A stretch of DNA of 64,000 bases from Pseudomonas sp. Irchel 3A7 (GTDB lineage: Bacteria; Pseudomonadota; Gammaproteobacteria; Pseudomonadales; Pseudomonadaceae): assembly GCF_900187565.1 (NCBI RefSeq), contig NZ_FYED01000005.1, positions 372,001 to 436,000 of the forward strand, read 5' to 3'. Position numbers and translations under genes: made by a program. The notes below the pieces were generated by a model, which worked only from the letters and a program-made list of their open reading frames with translations, was not told the origin of the DNA and ran no database searches. Every line of letters starts with the position of its first letter. Position 1 is the stretch's first letter. This document shows positions 26,788-36,477 of the stretch, piece after piece.

Positions 26788-27306
26788 TCACTCGAACCGA
26801 AGGGCGCCAACAAGTGTGTCGAGCACTTTTTGCGCAGTGCCCGCCAGGCTTTCACGGGACCAACCGGCACGCGCACCGCTTTTGCTCCACAGCACACGAC
26901 CGCTGTCGGCATCGAGTACGCGCAGGCTGATGCCCACCGCTGGCTCGCCGTCCAGACCGTTCTTGTACTGCCATTCTTCGACGCTGCCGGCGACCACGTA
27001 ATCGAGTTTCTGCTCACGGGCCCAATCAAGGGCACCGGCCAGACGCTCGTTGTCGTCCATCAACGCTTGCTCACCACGGGTGCTGGCTGGGTAAACCCGT
27101 GGTTGCAGGCCGTGGCTGCTGAGCACGCTGAGCAGGATTTGCTCGCTGCGCTCACCGGCCTGCGGCGTTTGCGAATAGTTGACCATCGGCACGATGCCCC
27201 ACTGCGCATTGCGCGGCAGGGTCGGGCTGGCATCGTCGGTGAAGCTGGCGCAACCGGCGACGAACAGGACCGCCAGCGCCAGGCTCAGATTACGAATTGC
27301 TTGCAT
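26788..27306 (-). CDS. pelC: Pel outer-membrane lipoprotein PelC
   Basis: PelC (172 aa) is a lipoprotein that forms a dodecameric ring on the periplasmic face of the outer membrane and guides Pel to the PelB porin. The signal peptide ends in the lipobox LFVAGC (Cys19). The mature domain shows the YP_ABC-like fold PRNAQWGIVPMVNYSQTPQAGERSEQILLSVLSSHGL and EWQYKNGLDGEPAVGISLRVLDADSGRVLWSKSG. The length equals that of P. aeruginosa PelC. It begins 28 nt after pelB. Confidence 0.95.
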   Translation of the reverse strand: MQAIRNLSLALAVLFVAGCASFTDDASPTLPRNAQWGIVPMVNYSQTPQAGERSEQILLSVLSSHGLQPRVYPASTRGEQALMDDNERLAGALDWAREQKLDYVVAGSVEEWQYKNGLDGEPAVGISLRVLDADSGRVLWSKSGARAGWSRESLAGTAQKVLDTLVGALRFE

Positions 27307-27334
27307 ACGTTGTTCTCCCGTAGAAATTCCATGA

Positions 27335-30300
27335 TCAGCGTCCGAAACGCACGCCGTAGCTCACACCCAGTGTTCCGCCGGCCTTGCCGTCCCCGCCTTG
27401 TGGCGCGGATTGGTAGCCGAAGGTGAAGGCCAGTTCGTCATCGCCCAGCACTTCAACGCCGATCCCGGTATTGATGCCGTAGTTAAAGGTTGAATCCGTC
27501 CATTGCCAACCTGCCGTCAGGTCCACCAGCCAGGTGTATTGCGGCCTGGTCCGCACCAGCGCGCCGGGCAAGCCACGGCGCCAGGAACTGCCGACATACA
27601 GTTGGCCGTAGCGACTTTGCAGCAAATCGCTGGCCGTCACCGTTTCGATGTCCAGTGGATTGATCGGATCGGGCAAACCGGTATCAGGGTCGAATGTCTG
27701 CACAGGCGCCGCCCTGATGACCGGGCCACCAAAGTTGCTGGACAGATAATCCAGCGTCTTGTCCTTGACCCGGTTCTTCTGGTAATCCACACCGCTACGC
27801 ACGGTCCAGTTGGGACCGGCGAATTCCAGCGTGTGGTTGTACTCCATTTTCAGCGCATGGCCATCGCCCAGGTCGTCACCGGCACGGGTGGAAAACGACC
27901 GCTGAGCCACTTCCCAACTGAGCTGGTCACGGGCGGTCAGGCTATGGCGCCCCCCCAGATACACACGATCCTGCTGACCGAAAGCGCGCATCAAGCCGCT
28001 GTCTTCGTTCTTGCGATGCCAGTCGACGCCGGTTTCCAGTTCATCGCTCACGCCCAACTGCCAGGTCCTGGACAGTCCCAAGCCATTGCGATCGTCGTCC
28101 TTGCGCTGACTGGTGTCGGCGAACAGTTTGTAGCTGCCGTTCTCGACAGCGCGTTGCAAGGTCAGGGCCGCGTTACGCTCTTCGCCGATTTTCGAGGACT
28201 CGATGTCATCGCCGTGGTAGTCGCCCTGCTCCAATTGGAGGTCGGCGTACCACTGATCGCCCAGGTTGTGTGCAATCTCCAGGCGCGGCGCGTTGAACTC
28301 AAGGCCGCCGAAGTCTTGCTCATGCCACGACAACTGCGCCCCTTGCGGCGTGCGCTCGTGGATCTCCACCGCCTGACGGCGCAATTGCTCGCGCACCGCT
28401 TCCGGCTGATCGTCGCCGAGCGCGGTCAGGCTGGTATCCAGGGCTTCGTTCAGGCGCCCCAAGCGACTGAGGGCTTGTGCACGCTGGGCCGGGTTCAGGT
28501 CGCTACTGGCCAGCAGCGTTTCGACCTGAGCCTTGTTACGACTGCGCAAGGCCTGTTGAATCTGCTCATAACGCTCGACTTTCAAGCCCTGACCGCGAGC
28601 CCACTCCAGCCACTGGTCTTTCTGCGACTCCTGGTTGGTCGCGTCCAGACGCGCCAGCAAACGTTCGAACCACAGCTGCAGCATCGCTGGCGAGCCGTCC
28701 TTCCACTTCAACACTTCCTGCTGCGCTTTCTTCGGCGAGTAGCTGCTGGCCATCAGACGCAACCAGATACCGTAGCGCTGGGACGACGGTTGCAGGTTTT
28801 CGCCTTCAGGGCTGCGCAACAACTTCAGGCGCAGGCGCTGGGCCGCATCCTGATAACCGGCGCTGTCCAGGGCATCGGCATAGGCCGCTTGCACCAGCCA
28901 ATCATTCGGACTGGTCTTGAGGTACATGCGATACCAGGCCAGCGCCTCGCTGTCGCGCCCGAGCATCTGGCTGGCACTGGCAAACGGCAGCCAGAGGATC
29001 CGGTCTTCACGCGCCCGGGCCTTCCATTTCGTCAGCAACGGCTTGAGCTCGGCGGTGTTGCCCTGATCGACGTAGAGCCACATCAGGCGTTCGCGGAACA
29101 GGTTGTCATCGTGGAAGCGCGTCAGGCCTTCCTGATACAGGCGCTGCGCTTCGTCGATCCGGCCGTCCTGCACCGCCAGGGCACCACGCACCGCCAGCAC
29201 TTGAGCCTGGCCGTAGGCATCCGGGTACTGCTCGGCGTCCTTGAGCAGTGCTTGCACCTGGGGCCAGTCCTGCAATTCCTGGGCTTGCTGCAAGGCTTCG
29301 ACCAGACGTTGTTGATCATGGCTGCGTTGCCAGCTGCCGATCATCAACTGCAGGGCGCGCTGCGGGTTATTGGTGCGATAAAGCGTGATCAACTGACTCT
29401 CGTCGCCGCTGTTGAGCGAGCCCTTGAGCACCAGCATTTTCTCCAGTGACACCTGCAATTCATCGTCCAGCTCCAGGTCCCAGGCCAGTGCAGCCCTGGA
29501 GCGCCAGTAGTTCGGATCGACGATCTTGCGGTTATCGACCTGCAACACCTGCCATGCCGACGGGTTATCGAACAACTTGAGGTAGGTGTCGACCCAATCG
29601 ACCCGCTCGGTAGTGGTCAGGGCAAAACGTTTCGAATAGTCCTTGTAGACCTTGGCCTTCGCCGCGTACTGCCCGGTGTTTTCCAGGTTTTGCAGCAGGC
29701 GCGTCCAGGCCAGGCGATGCTGGGGGTACTTGCGCAAATACGTGTGCAGCCAGGCTTCGGCCTGTTCCGGCGTGCCTCGGGATTCGTGGCCGTAGATCAA
29801 TGCATCGAGCTCGACATCGGTCAGTGCGCGTTGCTCCATGATCTCGGCGAGCAATGGAATCGAGCGATCGAAGTCGAACTGCTGGCTGGCCAGCCGCCAG
29901 GCGTGCTCGCGGGTCTGCGCGGTTTCATGCAACTTCAGCAGACGAATCCAGTAACCGAGCGCCGCTTCGGTTTCACCGCGCCATTCACCCAGCTGCGCCA
30001 TCTGCTCCAGCAAGGGCAGATCTTCGGGATATTCAGCCAGCAATTGCTGACCGCTTTCCCAGGCACCCGGCAAGTCGCCCAGGGCCAGGCGCATGCTGAA
30101 ATCCTTCTGCAGGATTTGCGGGTCGTCCGGCTGCAAGACGCGCCACTGTTGCAGGAAGCGCTGCGCCAGATCGAAGCGCTTGCTCGCGATCGCCACATCG
30201 ACGCCCTGCTGCACCCAGGCCGTGTCGGTTTGCGGATTGATCAATTGATCGATTTCATCGGCGAGCACTTGCGCAGCCTGGTCACCCTGCCCGGAGGCCA

Positions 30301-30973
30301 ACAGGCTGTTATAGGCCAGCTGCGCGTATTCACGGCGCTCGGCGGCCTGTTCGGTGTCCTTTTTCAGTTCCAGATAGATCTGCGCGGCGCGCGCCGGCTG
30401 CTCGCCCGCCAGGTACCACTTGGCGGCGGACTCGAGCGCATCGCTGCGCTGCTGCGGATCGCGGGCGGCGATTTCTTCATAGACGTTGGCGGCAAAGGCC
30501 GGCGCCTGCAAGGTCAGCGCGAGCCTGGCCAGGTTCTGCAGTTGCGGCAGCGGCAACATACGATGATCGAAGCTTTTCAGACGCTCGACCAAGGCCTGTT
30601 GCGTAATCAGATCGCTGCCCTTGGCCGCTTCCAGCGCATCCAGCTCCAGACGGTAATACGCCTGCAATTGCAGGTTCGGCTCGGGCCAGTTTTCCAGGTG
30701 CTGGCGTGCCTTGGGGTATTCACCCAGGCGGATCAACAGATCGATGAGTTGCAGGCGCAGGTGATCGTCTTCCGGGTGGGCGGTCAGCAGCAACTCGGCG
30801 TAGTTGGCGGAAACCGCATCCGGCTCGCGCCCATCCGGCTGGAACACTTCTTCACGCTGGAAGGTCGCCCACAGCAGACCTCCCACGGCAACCGCGACCA
30901 CCGCCAATGCCCATGGATTGAGCAGGCGAGTGCTTTTAGTGACTGAAGGGTTAGTTGCAGAGGAGCTGACCAT
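27335..30973 (-). CDS. pelB: Pel TPR scaffold and outer-membrane porin PelB
   Basis: PelB (1212 aa) is the large outer-membrane exporter. One transmembrane helix lies near residue 20-37 (LLNPWALAVVAVAVGGLLWATF). About 800 residues of tetratricopeptide repeats follow (repeated blocks like LPLLEQMAQLGEWRGETEAALGYWIRLL) that recruit and stimulate PelA. The last ~320 residues form a beta-barrel with alternating hydrophobic strands, ending SYGVRFGR with an aromatic/Arg terminus. The length is close to P. aeruginosa PelB (1193 aa). The start overlaps pelA by 23 nt. Confidence 0.96.
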   Translation of the reverse strand: MVSSSATNPSVTKSTRLLNPWALAVVAVAVGGLLWATFQREEVFQPDGREPDAVSANYAELLLTAHPEDDHLRLQLIDLLIRLGEYPKARQHLENWPEPNLQLQAYYRLELDALEAAKGSDLITQQALVERLKSFDHRMLPLPQLQNLARLALTLQAPAFAANVYEEIAARDPQQRSDALESAAKWYLAGEQPARAAQIYLELKKDTEQAAERREYAQLAYNSLLASGQGDQAAQVLADEIDQLINPQTDTAWVQQGVDVAIASKRFDLAQRFLQQWRVLQPDDPQILQKDFSMRLALGDLPGAWESGQQLLAEYPEDLPLLEQMAQLGEWRGETEAALGYWIRLLKLHETAQTREHAWRLASQQFDFDRSIPLLAEIMEQRALTDVELDALIYGHESRGTPEQAEAWLHTYLRKYPQHRLAWTRLLQNLENTGQYAAKAKVYKDYSKRFALTTTERVDWVDTYLKLFDNPSAWQVLQVDNRKIVDPNYWRSRAALAWDLELDDELQVSLEKMLVLKGSLNSGDESQLITLYRTNNPQRALQLMIGSWQRSHDQQRLVEALQQAQELQDWPQVQALLKDAEQYPDAYGQAQVLAVRGALAVQDGRIDEAQRLYQEGLTRFHDDNLFRERLMWLYVDQGNTAELKPLLTKWKARAREDRILWLPFASASQMLGRDSEALAWYRMYLKTSPNDWLVQAAYADALDSAGYQDAAQRLRLKLLRSPEGENLQPSSQRYGIWLRLMASSYSPKKAQQEVLKWKDGSPAMLQLWFERLLARLDATNQESQKDQWLEWARGQGLKVERYEQIQQALRSRNKAQVETLLASSDLNPAQRAQALSRLGRLNEALDTSLTALGDDQPEAVREQLRRQAVEIHERTPQGAQLSWHEQDFGGLEFNAPRLEIAHNLGDQWYADLQLEQGDYHGDDIESSKIGEERNAALTLQRAVENGSYKLFADTSQRKDDDRNGLGLSRTWQLGVSDELETGVDWHRKNEDSGLMRAFGQQDRVYLGGRHSLTARDQLSWEVAQRSFSTRAGDDLGDGHALKMEYNHTLEFAGPNWTVRSGVDYQKNRVKDKTLDYLSSNFGGPVIRAAPVQTFDPDTGLPDPINPLDIETVTASDLLQSRYGQLYVGSSWRRGLPGALVRTRPQYTWLVDLTAGWQWTDSTFNYGINTGIGVEVLGDDELAFTFGYQSAPQGGDGKAGGTLGVSYGVRFGR

Positions 30974-33764
30974 GACTCACCTGCTTGATAGGTAATTGAA
31001 AAGTCCACAGACCGCCGGACGCCTTGCCGGCAAAACGCTGCCCATCCACTTCGACCCGGCAAGCGCTCGCCGAGCGCACCGAGAAGCTCAGGTCGATCTG
31101 ACCGGCAAAGGAAAAGCTCACGCGTTTGTCATCCAGATAGCGCCACTCCAGCAACGGCAAATTGGCTTCTTCCAGGGCTGGGCGTGGGTCACGATCCGTG
31201 CGCAACACCAGCAACGCCTGGTCACTGCTCAAGTGCACATAGCGCCCCTGGGGCAATTCACGCACGCCGGCGATACCTTGGGAACGCAGCAGATCCGGCC
31301 AGCCCATTTGCGGGTCCAGGCGCACGGTGCGCAACGCATCCATGCCGCGAATCTGCCAGTTGCCGTCGGCTGTCTTCGCCAGGCTGGCCTGATACAGACC
31401 GTGCAAGCGATCGAGGTAATCGCTCATCCACAACGACATCGGTTGCTGCTCACGCATGTAGCCGTAGATCTCGTTCATCGCCTTGATCGAGGCCTGCTTG
31501 GTGCTCGAATAGAAGTGGTAATAGAGGTGCAGGCCACGCAAGCGGCGCGGGCTGTCGGTCAGTTCGAAGGTCTCGATCACATCACGAAAACCGTAGTACG
31601 GGCCTTTCCACAGGTTGGTGTAGAGGTTCTCGTTGATAATCGGCGCGTAGTACTGCAAACCGCCGGCGGTAGGCCGCATCAACGGGTTCAGGCCGGTCAG
31701 CGACGGGTTGGCCTTGGTCAGCATGGTTTCGGCGCCGTTGACGTTTTTCAGGCCCGCGTCGTAGGCCAGCTTGATTGTGGCCGACGACGGCAAGGCATCG
31801 CCCGGCCAGAAGATCAGCTTCACCGGTTTTTCCGGGGTGGTCAGTTGCTGGTTGATGTAGTCGCGCGAGCCAAACACCTCGCGACGGAAATCCAGTTTGT
31901 CGTAATTCGGAATGGCCATTTTCAGGCCATATTCCGGGTTGAAACCTTCACGCTTTTGCGCCACTTCCGGCTGCATGAAAAACGGGTGACTGAAGGTGTG
32001 CGTGGCGACTTCGACTTTCGGGTTGGCGAACAATTCGCGGGCAATGGGTTCCAGTTCGCGGGCCAGAAACGGAAACATCCCGCGCGGGGAAATCTCACCC
32101 TCGACGATCGACACCGAAGTCAGGAACGGGTTGGGCCGAATGAAATCGTCGAGTACCTGTTTGCCCGCGTAGGGTGTGCCGCGCACTTCGGCGCGGGACG
32201 GGAAACCATCGCCATCGATGTGCACCGTGGCAATGCGCCGACCATTTTCGGTGGTGGTGTCCGGACGCGGTTGCACCGGCAGGCGCAGGCTGGCCTGGAG
32301 GAAAGCGAACGGATCGAGAATCCAGCGGCTGCGTTCATTGTTGGTTTCGAGGATATAAGGCGCCAGGGCCAGGCCGCCCCAACTGGCGACAGCCACCGGG
32401 GCAAACGTTTGGCCACCTTCGCCAGTCAACAACAGCGCAGGTTTAGGGCCGTCGGGTAAAACGGAAACCGCGGTCAGGTCACGGGATCGGGGTTGCACCG
32501 GTGCTTCGAACGCCCCGAGCAGCGCCTTGTCCTGATAGGTGATCGTCAACGGCTGCGTGGCAGGCGGCGCTCCGCGATCGAGCCCCAGGCGCTTGAGTAA
32601 CACTTTGTCTTCGACCGGCAGGCCGGCGAAAAATACCAGCGGCACCTGTTCGTCCAGACGCTTGCCCAGCCAGCGATTGAACGCCGGCGCGTCCTGCGGC
32701 GGGCCGCTGGTCATCCAGGTGACGATGCCGGCGTACAAACCACTGAAGCGGTGCTCCGGCAACGTATCGTCAGCGGCCAGGTAATCGACGCGATAGCCAA
32801 GGTATTCGAGCAGACCACCGAGCAGCGTGTGCCCGGCGTTGCGGATCAGGTCGCCTTCACGCGGGTCATAGACCAGCGCGATTCGACGCGGCTGGACTTC
32901 GATGTTGCTGATGCCCATCGAATCCAGATCGGGCGTGCCGATGTACGGAATGAATCCTTCTTCGCGCAGACGCTTGGCCAGCTTGCGCGCTTCGTCGCGA
33001 CGCTCGGGCGGCAAGTAATCGATTGCCACCAGCGGGATACCTTTGGCGCGCAGGGGTTGCAGCTGGGTTTCCAGCCACTGGCGATCCGCTTCCGGCACCG
33101 GACGATAACGCTTGGCGGACGCATCCCACCCGGCGTGGATGGATTCCACGGCAACCGCGGCGGCCACGCCATCGAGTTCAGGCAGCACTTCGAAACCACG
33201 GTTGAAAAACAGCTTCAGGTTCGGCTGGCTCTTGTGCAATTCGCGCAAGAAACTGGCGAGGGCCAGGCGTTGCTTTTCCCGCTCGCCTTCCGGCATCAGC
33301 TGGAAGCTATCTAGGGTGTCGAGGAACAACCCGGCGTAACCTTCAGCCTCGAACGCCTTGGCGCGGCCGAGCAAATGCTCACGCCAGGCTGGCGAGGCGA
33401 GGTCCATGACCTGGCTGTCCCAGGCGCTGTTGCGCACCGGGCTGACGGCTTTGCCCAGGCCCGCCTTGTCGATGGCCGCCTTGTTGCCGCTGAACTCGCC
33501 AACCGACAGATAAGCGAACGGCTGGCTGCCCAGCTTGCGCAGGGCTTTGACATCGCCCGCCGTCAAATGCCCCGGCTCGACCACTGACCAGTCGAACTGG
33601 GCCAGCTCGGAAATGGGCGGCTCGTCGGCATACCAGAAGGTCACGCTGGAAGGTGGCACCAATGCGGCGGCCTGCACGGCGGGCCCGCTCACGCACAATG
33701 CCAGAGCGGCTAACAGTCGCCTGGCGACCGAGCGGACACGCGTCCTGCGAAAAACGATTTCCAT
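30951..33764 (-). CDS. pelA: Periplasmic Pel deacetylase/hydrolase PelA
   Basis: PelA (937 aa) is the periplasmic multidomain enzyme that partially deacetylates Pel and can hydrolyse it. The signal peptide ends near AVQAAA (residue ~33). The GH166-type hydrolase domain occupies residues ~40-300 (SVGEFSG; FLDTLDSF; AVAVESIHAG, with the Glu as likely catalytic acid). A reductase-like middle domain follows. The carbohydrate-esterase-4-like deacetylase shows IDGDGF near residue 512 and the metal-binding HTFSH near ~585. It lies 60 nt downstream of pelX. Confidence 0.95.
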   Translation of the reverse strand: MEIVFRRTRVRSVARRLLAALALCVSGPAVQAAALVPPSSVTFWYADEPPISELAQFDWSVVEPGHLTAGDVKALRKLGSQPFAYLSVGEFSGNKAAIDKAGLGKAVSPVRNSAWDSQVMDLASPAWREHLLGRAKAFEAEGYAGLFLDTLDSFQLMPEGEREKQRLALASFLRELHKSQPNLKLFFNRGFEVLPELDGVAAAVAVESIHAGWDASAKRYRPVPEADRQWLETQLQPLRAKGIPLVAIDYLPPERRDEARKLAKRLREEGFIPYIGTPDLDSMGISNIEVQPRRIALVYDPREGDLIRNAGHTLLGGLLEYLGYRVDYLAADDTLPEHRFSGLYAGIVTWMTSGPPQDAPAFNRWLGKRLDEQVPLVFFAGLPVEDKVLLKRLGLDRGAPPATQPLTITYQDKALLGAFEAPVQPRSRDLTAVSVLPDGPKPALLLTGEGGQTFAPVAVASWGGLALAPYILETNNERSRWILDPFAFLQASLRLPVQPRPDTTTENGRRIATVHIDGDGFPSRAEVRGTPYAGKQVLDDFIRPNPFLTSVSIVEGEISPRGMFPFLARELEPIARELFANPKVEVATHTFSHPFFMQPEVAQKREGFNPEYGLKMAIPNYDKLDFRREVFGSRDYINQQLTTPEKPVKLIFWPGDALPSSATIKLAYDAGLKNVNGAETMLTKANPSLTGLNPLMRPTAGGLQYYAPIINENLYTNLWKGPYYGFRDVIETFELTDSPRRLRGLHLYYHFYSSTKQASIKAMNEIYGYMREQQPMSLWMSDYLDRLHGLYQASLAKTADGNWQIRGMDALRTVRLDPQMGWPDLLRSQGIAGVRELPQGRYVHLSSDQALLVLRTDRDPRPALEEANLPLLEWRYLDDKRVSFSFAGQIDLSFSVRSASACRVEVDGQRFAGKASGGLWTFQLPIKQVSHGQLLCN

Positions 33765-33824
33765 AACTCACTCTTGAATTGACTGAACCAGTGCCACTGA
33801 ACCCGGAACGATAAACCGACCGGG

Positions 33825-34757
33825 TTACAGACTGCGGATGAGTTGCGCCAGCCCCTTGCCGATGGAAGTCGGTTCGGGGAGATTGAAGCGCTCGAGCAGG
33901 CGGGCGTTGTCGGCGCGCGAGTGGCGTATGTCGCCCTGACGTGGCGCCTGATAATTCACCGTCAACGGGTCGCCGGTGGCACTTCCCAGTTCAGCGATCA
34001 AATCGTTGAGACTGGTGGAGCGGCTGAGGCCGATGTTCACGGCACCGGGACGCGGCTCTTTCGCCGTCACGGCTTGCAGCAGAATGCTTACCAGGTCCTG
34101 GACATAGACGAAGTCACGGGTCTGCTCGCCATCGCCGAAAATCGACACCGGCTGCTTGTTCAGCGCCCGCTCGGTGAAAATGCTGATCACACCGGAGTAC
34201 GGCGACGACGGATCCTGGCGCGGACCAAAGATATTGAAGAAGCGCAGGACCACTGGTTCCAGGCCGTGCTCGCGGCGGTAGAAATCCAGATAATGCTCAC
34301 TGGCCAGTTTGTCGCTGGCATACGGTGTCAGCGGTGCCTTGGGCGTGTCTTCGTCGATGGCCGAACCTTCGCCATTGTTGCCGTAGATGGCAGCACTGGA
34401 GGCGAACACCACGCGCTTGATCCCGGCTTTCAACATGCTTTCACAGACGTTGAGAGTGCCAACGAAGTTGCTTTGATGGGTGCCCACTGGATCATCCACC
34501 GACGCTTGCACCGAGGCCACGGCCGCCAAATGGATGACGGCACTGCAATCGCGCATCGCCTGCATAACGGCGGCACTGTCGGCGACATCACCGATGACCA
34601 GGTTCAGATTGGCATTATCCATCGGCAAATTACTGACTTTGCCTGTGGACAGGTTATCCAGTACGCGAACCTTGTATCCCTTGGCCAGCAACGCTTCTAC
34701 AAGATGCGACCCGATAAATCCCGCCCCGCCAGTGACCAGTACTCGCTCAACGAACAT
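33825..34757 (-). CDS. pelX: UDP-GlcNAc C4-epimerase PelX
   Basis: PelX (310 aa) is a short-chain dehydrogenase/reductase epimerase. In some pseudomonads it heads the pel operon and interconverts UDP-GlcNAc and UDP-GalNAc, supplying the GalNAc precursor of Pel. Seen here: the NAD-binding GGAGFIGSHL at residues ~10-19, the SSAAIYG segment, the active-site YASDK (Tyr-xxx-Lys), and the substrate-binding RFFNIFGPRQDP. P. aeruginosa lacks a pel-linked copy, while P. protegens has one. It is the first gene of the pel transcript, with the regulatory region upstream at 34758-35024. Confidence 0.92.
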   Translation of the reverse strand: MFVERVLVTGGAGFIGSHLVEALLAKGYKVRVLDNLSTGKVSNLPMDNANLNLVIGDVADSAAVMQAMRDCSAVIHLAAVASVQASVDDPVGTHQSNFVGTLNVCESMLKAGIKRVVFASSAAIYGNNGEGSAIDEDTPKAPLTPYASDKLASEHYLDFYRREHGLEPVVLRFFNIFGPRQDPSSPYSGVISIFTERALNKQPVSIFGDGEQTRDFVYVQDLVSILLQAVTAKEPRPGAVNIGLSRSTSLNDLIAELGSATGDPLTVNYQAPRQGDIRHSRADNARLLERFNLPEPTSIGKGLAQLIRSL

Positions 34758-34929
34758 GAAATTTCTTCCTGAAGATTCAAGCGGATACTAGTGTTGGATG
34801 TCCGCTAACGGTGGTGCTGGTTTAATCGTATACGAATGTAAAAAGTGTAAAACCACCCGGTCACAACCGGCAGTTTTATGGCGGTAGGCCATCAAAACGC
34901 GGCCGATAATGGGAGATCGGACGAGCACT

Positions 34930-34943
34930 GTCAATAGGTTGTC
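34930..34943. promoter_or_regulatory. FleQ-box-like site upstream of pelX
   Basis: GTCAATAGGTTGTC agrees at 12 of 14 positions with the FleQ palindrome GTCAATAAATTGAC known from pel promoters of P. aeruginosa (differences at the ninth and thirteenth bases). It lies 173 nt upstream of pelX and 82 nt upstream of the divergent hydrolase gene. Binding is inferred only. Confidence 0.5.
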
Positions 34944-34968
34944 TATTTCGTCGCCGAACGGCGTAGCG

Positions 34969-34995
34969 CGTCAAAATAAAGCCATTTTTTTGACG
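34969..34995. repeat. Inverted repeat CGTCAAAA/TTTTGACG before the isochorismatase-fold gene
   Basis: Perfect 8-bp arms (34969-34976 and 34988-34995) with an A/T-rich 11-nt spacer end 29 nt before the ATG at 35025. This is a position where a repressor site would overlap the promoter. The regulator is unknown; it may also form an mRNA hairpin. Confidence 0.5.
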
Positions 34996-35024
34996 GCATT
35001 AATCGGATCCAACCGGAGTTTCAC

Positions 35025-35486
35025 ATGCGCCAAGCCTTACTCATCATCGACGTACAACCCAGCTTCGCCCCGCCGCAATGGCTCATCGACGGCATTCGTT
35101 CGCTCGTTGGCACACTGCCCAGCGTCGCCACCGTCGAACGCCACGACGAAGTGAAAACGCCGTTCCAGAAACAACTCGGCTGGCACCCCGCCGCGGATGA
35201 CGACAGCCTGATTGAAGCCGACCGTATCTTCATCAAGCACGGCTACGCGCCAACGCCTGAAACGATCGAGTACCTGAAAAGCCTGAACGTGGATCGCGTC
35301 CTGGTGTGCGGCCTGCAAACCGAAACCTGCTGCCTTGCGGCCGGGTTTGCGCTGTTCGATGCGGGGTTGCAGCCGACGCTGATCACCGATTTGACGGTGG
35401 GGTCGTCACTGGATCGGTCGGGGGGATTGGGGGTGCGGCTTTGGGAGCATCATTTTGGGGAGGTGGTGACATCAAACCGGCTTTGA
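35025..35486 (+). CDS. Isochorismatase-fold cysteine hydrolase
   Basis: This 153-aa protein belongs to the isochorismatase-like superfamily (YecD/nicotinamidase-type amidases and related hydrolases). The catalytic triad is visible: Asp9 in LLIIDVQPSF, Lys71 in IFIKHGY and Cys102 in CGLQTETCC. It is shorter than nicotinamidase (~200 aa), typical of stand-alone small members. The substrate is unknown. It is divergent from pelX across a 267-nt gap. Confidence 0.88.
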   Translation: MRQALLIIDVQPSFAPPQWLIDGIRSLVGTLPSVATVERHDEVKTPFQKQLGWHPAADDDSLIEADRIFIKHGYAPTPETIEYLKSLNVDRVLVCGLQTETCCLAAGFALFDAGLQPTLITDLTVGSSLDRSGGLGVRLWEHHFGEVVTSNRL

Positions 35487-35574
35487 TCAGAATTCGGTTG
35501 GATAACTCAAGATAAGTGCAGAGGCAGTGTTCAATGTAGAAGCGTGAGTTGGGCAGTTCCCCTATCTTTTCACG

Positions 35575-36477
35575 TTACATCTTGAAATCTGCACCTGGCA
35601 CACGCTGAACGCCTTTCAATGAGTTCTCGGTAAGCACGAACAACTCTCGTATATGAGCCACTAAAAACGTCCAGAAATCCGGATCATTTACGGTCTGTGT
35701 CACTAACTCACGCGGGAGGAATCGGCTCATTTCCTTTCGAAAGTCGACAACGATTTTCGGATCAGCGTCCAGCAACATGGAACGCTCCTTGAACAGGCTC
35801 AAGAACTCACTCTGGTCGCTGTGGTGATCACCCAGTTTTTTTGTAATCAGTTCAAGTTTCGGCGTGGTCCCTTGTTGACGCAACCAAACCATATCCCAGA
35901 GATCACGATTCTTGATTCTGTTAGGGCGCAACGCAAAAGCCACGATTTTGTCCACGTAGATTTCCTCTCGGGTTTCAGCCTGGAGGATCAGGCCGCTTGT
36001 ACCCATTTCTACCCCATAAGGGTTGAGTAGAAGCATTGGCTGAGGCTGGTAGCTTGGAATTGCACACACATCGATATTGATACGCTGAGGTGGAAGATCT
36101 CTACGACCTGGCCGGGTTTGCACCTTCAGCTTCCAAGTGTCGACATTTCCTGTTTCACGAACAGGTTCGCTGACCTCGACCTCAAGCCCGTATTTGATTT
36201 TCAGTGTGCTGACCAACACATGGGCAAGTTCAGTCAGGTTGTCGCGATTGAAATCCGCGCCACCGGTAAAATCCAGGTCCTCACTCAAACGGTTGGAACC
36301 ATAGCAGGCACGCAAGCAGGTACCGCCAATAAAGGTCAGCCGGGCGAGCATGCCAGCCGAACTCAGCGCCAGCATGATGTCATGGTGCAATAGCTCCTTT
36401 TCCACAACGACTCGCAATGGCGCCAGATCTTGCCTGTTTTTCAGCGCCTCATTCACCAGCTCATCAAACAAGCTCAT
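35575..36477 (-). CDS. AbiEii-type nucleotidyltransferase toxin
   Basis: This 300-aa protein of the AbiEii/nucleotidyltransferase-like toxin family is the toxic half of a type IV toxin-antitoxin, abortive-infection system. The polymerase-beta-type motif GGTCLRACYGSNRLSEDLDF (residues ~51-70) gives the GG-S-DxD metal/NTP site. A second acidic position lies in RINIDVCAIPS, and downstream EEIYVDKIVAFALRPNRIKNRDLWDMVWL is the family's conserved region. The ATG at 36477 overlaps the antitoxin gene by 14 nt. Homologues block growth by modifying tRNA, but the target here is inferred. Confidence 0.86.
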   Translation of the reverse strand: MSLFDELVNEALKNRQDLAPLRVVVEKELLHHDIMLALSSAGMLARLTFIGGTCLRACYGSNRLSEDLDFTGGADFNRDNLTELAHVLVSTLKIKYGLEVEVSEPVRETGNVDTWKLKVQTRPGRRDLPPQRINIDVCAIPSYQPQPMLLLNPYGVEMGTSGLILQAETREEIYVDKIVAFALRPNRIKNRDLWDMVWLRQQGTTPKLELITKKLGDHHSDQSEFLSLFKERSMLLDADPKIVVDFRKEMSRFLPRELVTQTVNDPDFWTFLVAHIRELFVLTENSLKGVQRVPGADFKM

